This document shows, piece by piece, positions 39,441 to 51,689 of a stretch of DNA of 64,000 nucleotides (its first letter is position 1; every line of letters starts with the position of its first letter). The notes under the pieces are model-generated. The model was not told where the DNA came from, ran no database searches, and worked only from the letters and a program-made list of their open reading frames with translations. The position numbers and the translations under genes were made by a program. Origin of the DNA: Brassica napus (taxonomy: Eukaryota; Streptophyta; Magnoliopsida; Brassicales; Brassicaceae); NCBI RefSeq assembly GCF_020379485.1, contig NC_063451.1, positions 25,712,630-25,776,629 on the forward strand, given 5' to 3'.

Positions 39441-42400
39441 TTTCAAAAATGTATATTTTTGGAGTTTTCACATATATTGCAAAAATATTTTAAATTTTAA
39501 TTATAAATAAATTAGTCTTTTCAATAAAAACAATTAACTTCTTCAAAATTGTTAACAATGAGCAGAAGTTCGACGGGGCTATAATGGCCTGGTTTGACTC
39601 ACGAGAAAGTTAAGCTATAAAAACTTTAGTTTTTCCTCTTTAAAAATTTAACATTTTTCTAATTATTTAATTTTTTTACAATTTACAATTATTAAAATTT
39701 AACATTTTTCTAATTATTTAATTTTTTTACAATTTACAATTATTATCTCATAATAATGTATTGAAAATGTAAAAAAAAAATATACATCAGTTTTTTGACA
39801 TCATAAAACATCGGTTATTTTGAAATTGAGAGAATATTTCATTTTATTAGTACATCCTTTACATCCGTATAGACGTATAGACGTGTATATAATATATTAA
39901 TTGTTGGGGGGCTATTTTGTCTATTTTGACTACACCGGACGTGACGAAAGGGATCAGCAACCAACTTATTGGTATACATGTCGTCATTGTGTCTGGAAAT
40001 CACACTGAACCATAACGGAGAAGCTCACAACTCACTTGAGTAAAACCACCATAGAGAACCCTTTCTAAAAAAAATAAAGAACACCATAAAACTTTGATAT
40101 GGTAGTCACAAAAATTAATAAGAATAAAGCCGTTTCACCAAACTTTTTTGACTATAAAAAAGGAATCTCAGAGAAGAGTGCTAAGACATTTCTTATATGA
40201 GTAACACATACCATGTGCTTGCCCGCTATTCACTTCAAACATATATATAACATGGAATCTCATTCTAGGAATAATTAAAGCGTAGTTTCTCAAAAACTAA
40301 ACAACCTTCCATCCAATGGTTCGTTTTATTTATCCCAAAATTTAATGGTTAGTAGTCTTAAAAATTAGATAGACTTTTAACACTAAACCATAATGCGTTG
40401 TGATTTCACAAATTACAAAATAAAACAAAATTTAAACTCATTAGAAATGATTTCTTTAGTTAATTTGGTATTATTTTCCTTTTAATATAATAACACTACT
40501 AGTACTAGGATAAGACATGCATCTTTCCCAAAGTGAGTTTATTTGTATATATTATTGATAATTTTTTTTTACATATTTGATCATTTTATTTATCCATATA
40601 CAATGTTTTTTTTTGTTATTATATAAATTTTTTTCGATGGACCGGATCAATTTTTATTAAAAATTATGGAACTAAACTATAATTAATATATCATCGGTTG
40701 ATCGGATTAGACATTAAACAAACTATGACATAAAAACCTTATTTTTTCCACCGAACACATTTTTGAAAAAAGTGAACAGTATTGTCTCCACAGTTAAATT
40801 ATTTTTACATTTATCTTCCATATGGTTTTGAAAGGTTTCAGATCAACCATCGAATTGATACATGTCATTTTAATGTTTTTAGTCGTATGCTTAAAGAAAA
40901 CTTATATTTTTGTAATTTAAAGTCGTTTTAAAAAATTCAAAATATAGCATATAAGAAAAAATCTAACATATAAGCAAAATAAAACATATAAGGTTTCCTT
41001 ATTTTTGTAATTTAAAGTCGTTTTAAAAATTTTAAAATATAACTATAAGGTTTCTCATTTTTTAATTTAAAGTCATTTAAAAAAATTAAAATGTAACATA
41101 TAAAAAAAATCTATTTTTATTATATGGTTAATGTGATTGTTTAATTTTTTTAATAATATAAAATTAAACAAAAATGAAAAAAAAGATGCAAAAATTGTTA
41201 TCAAATCTTCATTATTTATAATCATTAATTGACATATATATGTTAATCATATTAGGTAATTCTGTAGTTTTTATTTAAGAAAAGAATACACGCTTTTTAT
41301 ATTTTGGTTTAATATAATGTTTCCTAGTAATTAGATTTGGACTAACATTTTTTCAATAAGACTCTTAAGCTGCTACGTAAGCTAAATTATCATCATAATT
41401 AAGTGATATCTAAGCAGAATCTCTTTTTAATTAGTACAAACTTAGGGTTACAACTTTTAATTTAAATGTTCTTCAGTTAATATATAAGAGATTTAATGTT
41501 AGAGACCTATATATATACATATAGAAAGTACTAGGTGTTTTCCTGCATCATGTGCAGTAAGAAATTTTTTTAATCTAACTTATATTTAGAAATAAATTTT
41601 ATTAAATATTATAGATTTTACTATTTTCTTACTAATATTTAATATAGATTTGATATATATTAAATCAATTTGTATAAAACTAATAAAAATGATATAACAT
41701 TGTATAATTATCAAAAATTTAGCCTAAACAATATTTATAAAATTTGTAGGTATATAAAAAACTAATGATCTTACGATTAGATATTTAAATTTTTTAAAAA
41801 TTGTAGAAATTTTTGAAAATTTTAGTAATACAAATTGTATAATCATACAAAAATAATAATATTTCAAAATTTGAAATGTTATATATGAATATATTTATTT
41901 TATAGATGATGTATGATCTATTACCGTATTTAAAAAAGTTTACCAAAATGAATATCAATATTAAATGTAATATATGTATTATTACCATATTCTAATAAGT
42001 TTGCCAAAAATATAAATCAATATTAAATGAAATTATCCATGTCATATTTTTTCGGAAGTCATGTCATTAATTGTGGTAGCCATGTCATATTTGTTTTGTG
42101 AAATTGATTGTAGAAAGGACATGTGGCAAAATTACTTCGCAAATATAGTCTAAGGGATATCTTAAAAATTCTGTGATATACATTGCTAGATCTTTTTTTT
42201 TTTTGAACACCAACATTGCTAGATCTGAGAAACAATCTTCAGTTTAGCATTACTTACAATATTTAATTTACCTTTTTGTTTACAAGTTGCAATCTAGTAA
42301 ACCGTATTCCACTCCATGACACACACGATACGAACTCTAAAACAAAACGCGGAGACTAAATGTCTTGTAACCAATGAATCTTGGTATTTTATTATCGCTT

Positions 42401-42480
42401 CATATGAGTTTAATTTAATTTATTGAATACAACCCTTAAAAGAATGCAGAAGATGAACAATAGATTAGCGAGGGGTTCAC
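39441..42480. other. AT-rich intergenic region
   Basis: No gene is recognised in 3 kb. A 60-base segment containing AACATTTTTCTAATTATTTA is tandemly duplicated at 39648-39750. The rest is low-complexity AT-rich DNA. Confidence 0.5.
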
Positions 42481-42725
42481 GTAATTAGAAGAAGCTCAAC
42501 TTAACAATAGTGAGCTTCAAGAATAAAACAATGAAATGAATATTAAGTAACTTCTTTTGATTTAAATAAAGACTCGGTAAACACTTTGAAACTTTCTCCT
42601 TCCATGGAATCAATTTGCTGTAGAAGAACTCAAGCTGAAAAGTACAAATATAACAACACGAATGAGAAGTCAAATAATGGATAATTTTTAATTGATTAAA
42701 TTAATTACTTAAGAATTAATTAAGA

Positions 42726-44340
42726 TCACACTAACCCTTTGTCTACAATCACCACAGTACGCAATTCGCAGTTAGCAAACCTGTAAGAGACACATAACAT
42801 ATTATTGATCGAAAAATATATAGTTATACAAATAATTAACACGTTGGTCCATACTGCAAAAGAAAAAAAATTATAACCTCTTGCAAAGTTCATGTGTAAT
42901 TGTCTTGTCGCAATCGTTTGCGAACACATACAACATATGCTGCAAAACTATGCCATGGCTAACAACTGCGACCTCCTTCTCTGGTCTCTTCCATAACCTA
43001 ATTATAGACAATTCATCAATATCTCTTAATATATATACTATGTTATTTATATTCAACGAAGTTAAGATTCAAAAGGATTACCATTTCATGAACTCTAACC
43101 CTCTCGCAAAAATCTCTTCTTCGGATTCTCGAACATCGGGCCTCCATAAATTGTCCTCTTCACTTTCAATCTATAATAAGATCCAAGATATATATTAGAA
43201 AAAATCACCATGTACGTGATCCTTATATATTATTACACATGCGTCTTCTTAATATTTATTAATAAAGCTTTATATATGTTAAAGATTTCCAAAGGTAAAG
43301 ATTTTTTAAAAAACATTTATATATTAACGAAGGAAAAGTGAAAGAAGGTATTTGCCTGGGAAAAATCAATGGTGGGGAAAAGAGTCTGATACTCGCTCAC
43401 GTTTCTTCTCATATCAGGAGGACGGACTCCCTGCGTGAACATACGTATTCATATATATTGTTTACTTTTAATTTGCGATATTTCATTCACATGCGTCAAT
43501 ATACGAAACATTTCTACATGTATTTATCTTACATTACGGTCTCGAGCAACCTCAAGTGCCACAATGGAAGGGCTGCTTGGGATATTTTGTTGTTTATCTT
43601 CATTTCCAAAAACTCCAACTGCGGTTTGCATAGTTCTATATATACACCAGAAATTTAATAAGTCCAATCAACACTCTCCACTATTAAACAAGTGAAATAA
43701 TCAACTTTAAAGTCTTCATTAAATTTTATGCATAAAATGTTACCTCAACAAGGGAGAGGTTACAACTAGCTCAACCCTCTTTAGTAGCCCGCTTGAAACA
43801 ACACGTTCGCGGAGGTTCTCAACCTTTCAAGAAGCATTCGACGATTAGAAATAAAACGATACTAATAAGTATTATAATGACTTATTTCATTAACGTGAGA
43901 ACTATGTATGTCCACTTTCAGTTTCAGTTGTAGTGACTTCTATCATTCGCATGAGAATAAGTATTATAACGACTTATATCCTTAATGTGACTTATTTCCT
44001 TAAAGGTGAATGAATCTAAGAATGGACCTATGATTGCAATTTTGATCGATGTATTAAGATTACATGTTTAGTATTTACCTGTTGGTGACCATGATCAGTA
44101 AGTGGAGCGTCAAAAAGATGAGGAGACAACAACGCATTCCTATCCTTCTCGGCTGCTACATTGTGCATCGCTTGTCCATGTCGCAACTTCAATTTAAGAT
44201 ATATAAACATGATTAGCAAGTATTAAAAAAGTAACACTAGAAGTGACTTGTGTGTAGTTGATCAGCCTTGTTAATGATTTGTGACTTACCAAGTGGATGA
44301 TTTTACAGCTTTCCAAGGGGTACAAGAATCTTGCATCCAT
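42726..44340 (-). CDS. Phosphoglycerate-mutase-like protein (histidine phosphatase superfamily), copy 2
   Basis: Eight exons: 44290-44340, 44079-44186, 43744-43823, about 43537-43635, 43358-43432, 43082-43173, 42878-42998 and 42726-42781, about 225 residues. The start MDARFLYPLESCKIIHL is the usual short leader, spliced to LRHGQAMHNV, which has the RHG motif with the catalytic His. Then follow RVELVVTSPLLR, QTAVGVFGNE, SIVALEVARDR, GVRPPDMRRNVSEYQTLFPT, EVAVVSHGIV (second His) and FANCELRTVVIVDKGLV. All key residues are kept. The intron after exon 5 appears to begin with GC (CCCAG|GCAAATAC), a GC-AG intron. It is a diverged tandem relative of copy 1 about 4 kb away, corresponding to the At1g09932/At1g09935 neighbourhood. 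The substrate is not known. Confidence 0.85.
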
Positions 44341-46160
44341 TTCTACACATAAAATGTTTTCGTTAAGAAACAGTTATAAGCTATGGTTTCATTGTAAATA
44401 TATATACATTCATTTATATATACGCGCATACAACACATTAACAAGAATACTATTAGTTATTAATAACGAGAACTTATCAACTAAATATACTAGAAATTGC
44501 AAATATCAGACCTTTCAAAGAGAATGTATTTGGCAGAAAATAGGATCTTAAGGTGGTTTCTTTTATCAAGGTTATAGTTAAATGATGATATGGGTAGGCA
44601 AATGATGGGTTCTCTTCTATTTCTTTATATACTCGAAATATTCAAAGACCAGGCAGGCATGAGGCATGTGAACGTCGAATCTTACGTAAACTCCCATGCA
44701 ATTACAAGTCAAACATTGACTCATTCTTCACTTGACGAGCTATATTTCAAATGATCTTCTCTACGTAAAATCATTAAAAAAAATTTGAACTTGTAAAATC
44801 ATTTAAATAAATTAACATAACAATTCTACAGAAAAGGGAATTAAAGACCTTAAACGCAATGAACGTAAATAAGCAGTTGATTTGTGTATATAAAGTATAT
44901 GGATTTGAAGAAACCATATGATATATGATCATGAATATTTCAATATCTCATGAAGAGTCAATTTTTTGTGCCTCGCAGTGGAATCATTATTTGATACAAA
45001 TTAAGTTTACTAATTTTTGCCTTTTTATAAGTTTTTAGTTCTCTTTTATGGATTGCCGAGAAATTGAATTGTACGTCGTTTCGTGACCGATAATTTTCCA
45101 ACTTTGGATCTTAGAGCCAAATATGGATCGATTTACGTAGAAAAAGGAGACAATACATCGCAAAAGTCCAACAGAAAATGTTAATTTATTGCCTTGATCA
45201 ACTGTTAGGTCCGACTCGTTAGTCGTTATTCAGTCGTTGTTTAGAGGTAACTAAAGATCGTTGTCGTGAAATACATGTCGAAAACTATTTTATTTTATTT
45301 TTCTTCTTCAAATGTCTAAATATTTTGGTTATTAAATATATAACACATCTAAATATATGACTAATCTATAACGTTTATTTAAAAATAGTTATTTTCTTAA
45401 TGTTTTATATATCCATATATAATAAAAGTACTAAATTGCTTCATATATAATTTTTTTTTTTTTTGAAAAAGGGCATTCTAAAAATGAAAAGAGAAACAAG
45501 AAAAAAAAAAATGCTTCATATATAATTGATTTGATCACTTAATCTAAATCTAAATATGTTTTCCTAACTGTCAGCAAGCTAAATATTACATATGAACTCT
45601 ACTATTTCACACTTTTTGAAGAGTTCCAAAATATTAATTAATTATTAACTTTATGGATCGGTGATTGTATTTCAAAATCGAAATCATTTTTAATATTTCA
45701 CCTTTGGGTCTTAGCAAACTCAAGTCACAAATTCATTTTACCTGACTTAGAGGAGAGCAACCCAACGTTCTTCATATTTCATTACACTGCTATTTTCGGG
45801 AAATCACATGGTCTTATTCTCAAACTTATGCCTCGATATCCTTGGATAGGCTACGTTGGACCAGTATTATATTCATACGTAGATTTTTAAATGGTGTCAT
45901 GTTGGCTATGCGACGCACGGATGCGGATACTTTTCAACTCGCTCCCTACGCAGCCACGTTCTCGTCATTCGCCGCGTTTCTTTTGCGCCTTTAACTCTCT
46001 CAAAACGTTTTAATTCTTTTATTTTTTATTTTTTTGAAACACAACTCTTTTTTTGCGCCTTTAACTCTCTCAAAACGTTTTCATTCTTTAATTTCTTTAA
46101 TTTCTTTGATTATGACAACAGCTAAGACAACTCTTTTTTTTTTGGACAAGACATGTCTAT
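44341..46160. other. Intergenic and upstream region
   Basis: Upstream region of phosphoglycerate-mutase-like copy 2, AT-rich. At 45980 and 46052 the string TTTGCGCCTTTAACTCTCTC occurs twice, a local duplication with a spacing of about 72 bp. No gene is seen. Confidence 0.5.
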
Positions 46161-46317
46161 CGGGGAGCTGTTAGAACATTTCCGAGGGTTCTATCCATTA
46201 GAATTCTTAAAATGCATATGTGTATATGTATATGTTATATATGTGTATTTATGGGGTTCAGTGCTTTTGTGAAGAACCTTATCCAAAAGTTTTTAAAACA
46301 ATAAATGGGTAGAATCC

Positions 46318-46486
46318 TCTATTGGAGATGCTGGTTTTTAGCGTAATATAAAAATCGTTTTTTTAATTTTTAACTAAAAAAAACTAAAAAATGACTCATA
46401 AATAAGAGTTTTAAGAGACGGTTTTTAGTTTTTCTTAGTTAAAATTAAGAGACGGTTCTTTTATTGCGCTAATAACCCCATTCTAA
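46318..46486. mobile_element. Harbinger-like MITE fragment
   Basis: Left part TGGTTTTTAGCGTAATA and right part TATTGCGCTAATAACCCCAT are inverted copies, as are the inner TTTTTAACTAAAAAAAAC and GTTTTTCTTAGTTAAAATT. There is no coding capacity. It abuts TAA-GAGCATTATTATC, which may be the terminus of another such element. Confidence 0.5.
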
Positions 46487-46930
46487 GAGCATTATTATCT
46501 AGAGTTTCTTAAGGCGGAGTTGTTAGAACAACATTATGTCAGTCTTTTAAGAGGGTTCTTAGGGTAATTAGGAATAAAAAAAAAAGAAAAATTACCTTTT
46601 ACCAGAAGGAACATATCTTATTTAAGAGCACGTGCAACAGAGGATAACTCCGAATCCGTCACACGAGTCCGTAAAAAAAATAGTAATATAATATGATTAT
46701 TAATGCTAATAACATTAAGGATTGGTCCGTGATTAGCATGTTGACGGACTCGATCCTTGGGGGACGTGGCGAAAGGTGAGTGGATGAGGCGAGATTAGGT
46801 TAGGAGGTGTTGAGAAAAATTAGGTCATTCGACCGAAGGAAAGAAAAAAAAATTTCCTCTCGACGCTCTCGACTCTCGACGGCGATTTGGTAAACCCACC
46901 ATCGCGATTGGTCTCCCTCGGATCCTGAAG

Positions 46931-47265
46931 GTAAATCGAAGGCTTGTCTGCTATTTTCATCGATCTAGAGTCTCTGCTTCTTCTTTTTCTCTCAGTCTAG
47001 GGTTCGGTTTTTCGATTTGGGGTTTTTTCGTTTCAAAATTAGGGTTTGAATACGATTTTGGTATAAAACGAAAGGGGGGTTTTGGTTTAAATCGTTTCAA
47101 TCGAAGGCTTGTCTGCTATTTTCATCGATCTAGAGTCTCTGCTTCTTCTTTTCCTCTCAATCTAGGGTTCAGTTTTTTCGATTTTGGGATTTTTCGTTTC
47201 AAAATTAGGGTTTGAATACGATTTTGGTATAAAACGAAAGGGGGGGGGGTTTGGTTTAAATCGTT
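46931..47265 (+). repeat. Tandem duplication of about 165 bp in the leader of element A
   Basis: TCGAAGGCTTGTCTGCTATT occurs at about 46936 and again at about 47101, followed in both copies by the same leader through ATACGATTTTGGTATAAAAC and a G-run (7 and 10 G). Copies differ by only a few bases, so the duplication is recent. Confidence 0.85.
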
Positions 47266-47469
47266 TCAATCACTTTGTTCATTTTGTTTCTTCTCGATTT
47301 TGGTTAGATAAAGGATTCATTGGAATTCAATTCATTTCTTCTCGATTTTGTGTGTCTTTGTCGATATGTTTGTGTGTCTTTCTCTTTATGAAGATCGTTG
47401 CTAATTTGTGCTCCTTGTTTCTCTCTTATGGTCGAGGTTAACGAGAATGTGACAATATAGCTACAGCCA

Positions 47470-47935
47470 GCCGTCCTCATCATCCGCGGAGGTGGACGTA
47501 ACCTCACTTCTCGAAGAAGAAGCTCAGTTGTACGCGGATGAAGCTCGGTTGTACGCGGAACGTGCAACGGCGGATGAGGCAGAGAGTAGCTTCGATATAG
47601 AGAAAGCGGTTCAGGAGGGGATGAGGGATTTTCAGACGCAGCTAAATGAAGAAGGTACAAAGAGAGAGCAGAGACTGCTGCTGCTAGAGAAGAGTGTGCA
47701 CGAGTTAGGAAATGATTTAGCACGAGTTAAGCTAATGGTGTGCGTACTAGTGGTGATAGCTTTGCTATTCTTCGTTCTACGTGGTAAGTTTTAGAGTTCA
47801 TTGGAATTAATATATAGATTAATCGATGGTTTTACAACATTTGACTGCATTATCTTATGTTTTTGCAGGAGTTCCTTCAAAGGCTTCAAACGGGACTATT
47901 CTATCACCTCACGAGTGGCCAAATAAGTCAGGTAC
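47470..47935 (+). CDS. Extra ORF in element A: coiled-coil and membrane-segment protein, unknown
   Basis: An open frame ending at 47794 reads DVTSLLEEEAQLYADEARLY, then EREQRLLLLEKSVHELGNDL-like heptad-rich sequence, then VCVLVVIALLFFVLRG, a likely membrane helix. A splice after …VLRG at about 47785 to an acceptor at about 47869 would add VPSKASNGTILSPHEWPNKS. No ATG precedes the frame after the upstream stop at about 47450, so a spliced first exon, perhaps through the acceptor CTACAG at 47461-47466, is needed. I do not recognise the family. PIF/Harbinger elements normally encode only the Myb-like and transposase proteins, so this may be an acquired exon set. Confidence 0.45.
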
Positions 47936-48287
47936 TATGGTTTTAATCACTTCACTTTGGATTTTCTCTTCAAAAGAAATTCATATTGTTAGAATGGTTT
48001 GAATGGTGTTTGGTGGTAGAATAAAAATTAGGACTGTAATAATAAATGTTACTGAATAACTTTATGTCTTCCCAACCCGTTTGATTTGATTGGTTTTAAA
48101 TAGGCTAGTATGCTTCCTATCATCACCTCTGTTTGCTAGTATAGTACTTAGGATTTGATTGTTGTTAAATGCTTGTAGTTTGCTTCGTATCTTCCTAACT
48201 GCTCAACTTTAATTGTATAATAAATAAACATGGCTTACTTAAGCCTCTGTGTAACTACTAGAGTAACACAGAATAAAAACTAGAGAG

Positions 48288-49106
48288 ATGGATGGTTTCA
48301 CAAACCTTCTGCATAGTCAAATACCTATAGACCTTGAATCACCCGAACCTTATTGGTTCGGGTCTGAAGTTCCTGCTCAGTCTCCTAGCCAAGTCCCTGC
48401 TGAGTCTCCTAGCCAAGTTCCTGCTGAGAGGAGGAAATATTCTCCTAGAGAAGATAAGATCCTTATTGGTGCTTGGCTTAACACCAGTAAGGATCCTATC
48501 ATTGGCAACGAGCAGAGAGTTGGGGATTTCTGGAAGCGTATTGTAGAGTACTACAACGCAAGCCCTCTGCTCGTTGGTCAAACAGCGCGAGAGATTACCT
48601 CTTGCAAACAGAGGTGGAGTAGGATCAACGGGGAAGTATGCAGGTTTACTGGATGCTATGATGCAGCTTTGAGGGCGCAGAAAAGTGGGGAAAATGATGA
48701 TGATCTGATGAAAGCTGCATTAGATATATTCTTCACGAAGTATGGTTACAAGTTCACACTTGATCACTGCTGGAGGGAGCTGAGGCACGACCAGAAATGG
48801 GCCTCGATTTATGTGGCTAAGGAAGGTGGAAAGGAAAAGCGGAGGTCCGTCTTGGAGGTTGATACAGAAGAAGCGGACGTGGGAGATCCAGAGGAGAGAC
48901 CAATCGGGGTAAAGGCTGCGAAAGGTGGCAGTAAGAAGAAGAAGAAGAGTGGTAAAGAAGAAGAGTTGTCGAAGCTTCAAAACGTGTTAGAACTTAAGGA
49001 AAAACTTTCAAAAAACAAACTCCTTGATCGCTTGCTGGCGAAGAAAGAGCCTTTATCTGATATCGAAACATCACTTAAACTGAAGCTAATGTCTGAAATG
49101 ATATGA
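48288..49106 (+). CDS. Harbinger Myb/SANT-like protein (ORF1 of element A)
   Basis: Protein of 272 residues. An N-terminal stretch carries the short repeat SQVPAESP. The trihelix/Myb-like domain (about 50-165) contains KYSPREDKILIGAWLNTSKD, GDFWKRIVEYYN, CKQRWSRINGEVCRFTGCY and FTLDHCWRELRHDQKW. A Lys-rich segment GGSKKKKKSGKEEE (likely nuclear localisation) and a C-terminal helix ending DRLLAKKEPLSDIETSLKLK follow. In PIF/Harbinger transposons this protein binds terminal DNA and helps bring the transposase to the nucleus. Similar domains are annotated in crucifer genomes as trihelix or 'GST T3-like' proteins. The ATG at 48288 opens the frame and no lesion is seen. Confidence 0.88.
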   Translation: MDGFTNLLHSQIPIDLESPEPYWFGSEVPAQSPSQVPAESPSQVPAERRKYSPREDKILIGAWLNTSKDPIIGNEQRVGDFWKRIVEYYNASPLLVGQTAREITSCKQRWSRINGEVCRFTGCYDAALRAQKSGENDDDLMKAALDIFFTKYGYKFTLDHCWRELRHDQKWASIYVAKEGGKEKRRSVLEVDTEEADVGDPEERPIGVKAAKGGSKKKKKSGKEEELSKLQNVLELKEKLSKNKLLDRLLAKKEPLSDIETSLKLKLMSEMI

Positions 49107-50075
49107 TGTGAACTCTGTGTTGATTGAGGTTGCCTAGTAGTCCCTGTGTACTATGTTGTTTCATGTTGTTTTACAGCTAAGCTAACATGTTTTTAATATG
49201 TTGTTGCAGGTTAGGTGAAGTAATCACGGGCGTCTAAGTGTTTTGGTCTTTAGCAAGATGAAGTAGTCACGGATACATTTGGAGTAGTGAGAGCATTTTG
49301 GATTGTAGCTCCAGCTCACAAGTGACGGGGTAGTTGTTTTCCACTTTTAGGTACTATAAGTACTCGGCCATGTAATAGCTCTCTATGTTTCTCATTGTAC
49401 TAAACATCAGAAAGCTTTGTAATATTTGTGAACCAAGATCTCCTTCTACTCTTGTAATAGCTCTCTACTCAGGTTTACTCTTTAACTATGGTTCTTGTTG
49501 TTTAAGCTTGAATTTATTTTTCATGCACTTGTTTCTTGCTTAATCAAGTTGATATACGAAGTTACATGTTTCTTGCAATGCAATTGATTTACGAAGTTAC
49601 ATGTTTCCTCTCAGTATACCTTACCTCTGTTATTATCTAATTGTTGTTTACACAGATTTAAAAATTCTTGTTTGTTAGAGAGTATAGTTCTTTTATTAAT
49701 CTTGAGTATTATTCTGTAATCTCTTGTTTGTAAATGAGTATTAGCTTTTGTAAACTCTTGTTTGTAATTGTAAGAGAGTATATAAGTATATAGTTAGCTT
49801 TTATTAATCTTGAGAACTTGTAATATAGTTATTTTAAGAAAATTTATTCACATCTATTCTTTCCATTTTACAACTAAAACTTGTAGTATGGTATGTAATA
49901 ACTGAAACTTTCATGTACAGAAATATACTATGGTATGTAAAGCCAAAATATTTCATTAAAATTGTAAACTTGTAGTATGGTATGTAAAGTCAAAATAATT
50001 CATTAAATTACTTCTTAGTATACTTTTTGATCAAATGAAAATAATAATATTTTTTGACCGTAGGAATATCTACTA

Positions 50076-51341
50076 ATGTCATCATCATCATCATCTGATG
50101 ATGTCGACGAAAGATTGGATGATATTATCGACCAAATCGTCGAAGATACATACAATGATATTGTGGAGCCCCAACCAAATAATCGACGGAGACGTGCTTA
50201 TGTAGAACGATATCGTGAAGGAGGCCATAACCGTTTATGGAATGACTACTTCAGCGTAGACGCGACATACTCGGCACAGTTCAGACGGCGTTTTCGCATG
50301 AATAAGGATTTATTCATACGTATTGTCTATGAACTCTCAGAGAACATTCCGTTCTTTCAACATAGACAAGATGCAACCGGGAGGTTTGGTCATACACCGC
50401 TTCAAAAATGTACGGCAGCAATTCGTCAGCTTGCTTATGGTTCTGCAGCTGATGCGGTTGACGAGTATCTCCGAATTGGTGAGAGCACTGCACTTTTGTG
50501 TTTACATAAGTTCACTGATGGAATCATCCGGTTGTTTGGAGATGAGTATCTACGAAGACCCACACCGGCGGATCTTCGACGACTTCTCGATATTGGAGAG
50601 ACACGCGGGTTTCCTGGGATGGTCGGGAGCATTGACTGTATGCATTGGGAGTGGAAAAATTATCCGACCGCTTGGAAAGGACAATACACACGTGGATCAG
50701 GAAAACCGACAATTGTATTAGAGGCTGTAGCTTCACAAGATCTTTGGATATGGCACGCCTTTTTTGGTCCTCCAGGTACCTTAAACGATCTCAATGTCCT
50801 CGATCGGTCTCCTGTTTTTGATGACATTTTAGAAGGTCGTGCCCCCAGGGTAAAGTACGTGGTCAACGGGCATCTGTATAAATTGGCGTACTACCTCACA
50901 GACGGGATATATCCAAAATGGTCAACATTTATCCAATCTATCACACTCCCCCAAACTCCTAAACAAGAGTTATTTGCTAAAGTTCAAGAAGCAACCCGTA
51001 AAGATGTGGAGCGGGCTTTTGGAGTTCTACAAGCCCGATTTGCGATTGTGAAAAACCCGGCTCTTTCAATGAACAAGGCAAAGATAGGGAAGATTATGAG
51101 AGCATGTATCATACTACACAATATGATAGTCGAAAATGAACGAGATGGATACATTCGTTACGATATTTCAGAATTTGCAGAAGGAGACGTCACCAGAAGT
51201 TCAGAGGTCGAAACCGAGAGGCCTATAAATCTGAATAATATGTTTCCCAATCGGAATGATCTTCGTGATAGGCAAATACATGAACGATTGAAGAATGATT
51301 TAATCGAAAATATTTGGAACAAATTTGGTGAGGAAGATTAA
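50076..51341 (+). CDS. PIF/Harbinger DDE transposase (ORF2 of element A)
   Basis: Single open frame of 421 residues. After a Ser/Asp-rich start, the conserved region begins RRAYVERYREGGHNRLWNDY. Catalytic motifs: first Asp in GSIDCMHWEWKN (D187), second Asp in GPPGTLNDLNVLDRSP (D238) and Glu in RKDVERAFGVLQARF (E312), all present. A helix-turn-helix-like region with CTAAIRQLAYGSAADAVDEY lies before them. C-terminal words KIMRACIILHNMIVENERDG are typical of the DDE_4/plant transposon protein family. It would cut and integrate the element at TWA sites in the nucleus. It stands about 970 bp downstream of the Myb-like ORF, in the same direction, and no stop or frameshift is seen. Confidence 0.92.
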   Translation: MSSSSSSDDVDERLDDIIDQIVEDTYNDIVEPQPNNRRRRAYVERYREGGHNRLWNDYFSVDATYSAQFRRRFRMNKDLFIRIVYELSENIPFFQHRQDATGRFGHTPLQKCTAAIRQLAYGSAADAVDEYLRIGESTALLCLHKFTDGIIRLFGDEYLRRPTPADLRRLLDIGETRGFPGMVGSIDCMHWEWKNYPTAWKGQYTRGSGKPTIVLEAVASQDLWIWHAFFGPPGTLNDLNVLDRSPVFDDILEGRAPRVKYVVNGHLYKLAYYLTDGIYPKWSTFIQSITLPQTPKQELFAKVQEATRKDVERAFGVLQARFAIVKNPALSMNKAKIGKIMRACIILHNMIVENERDGYIRYDISEFAEGDVTRSSEVETERPINLNNMFPNRNDLRDRQIHERLKNDLIENIWNKFGEED

Positions 51342-51689
51342 TAATTAGTGTATTTTAAGTTTTATCATTGTATCTTTTTTTAAAAAAATTCTATGTATTG
51401 TAATATTTTAACTTCTAATAATTTAAAATAATTTTTCATTTTTTTTTAAAAAAAAAATTTTTTCTTCAAGGACTTCTGATCGGATATCACCATTGCGAGC
51501 TTCTTAATATAAATCCTTAACAATTTTAAAAAAAAAAATTTAATAATAAAAAAATAGTAAGGACTCCCCTTGGGGGATGACCATTGCATATGCTCTAAGG
51601 TATAGAAGATACGTCTCCTAGTGAACACGTGTTAAATTTTTATTTGCCTCCCTCAAGCTCTCTCTCCCCTCCCTCTCTTCGGACCCGCC

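Larger units (their letters stand above)
46626..51595 (+). mobile_element. PIF/Harbinger transposon A, apparently complete (4,970 bp)
   Basis: The left terminus is GAGCACGTGCAACAG and the right terminus, complemented, is GAGCATATGCAATGG. Both are flanked by TAA (46623-46625 and 51596-51598), the TWA target of PIF/Harbinger elements. Inside and in the same orientation lie a Myb/SANT-like ORF and a DDE transposase, both open, plus an extra upstream ORF. The 5' leader holds a tandem duplication of about 165 bp. With both proteins and both ends present, this could be autonomous. Confidence 0.87.

Noticed and set aside
39420..39850. Second Stowaway-like MITE (CTACTATTTCAAAAATG…)
   Set aside because: Only a weak inverted match is visible between the ends and no target duplication could be fixed.
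47304..47723. 139-residue minus-strand ORF
   Set aside because: It is antisense to the coiled-coil ORF and leader of element A and has no recognisable domain.
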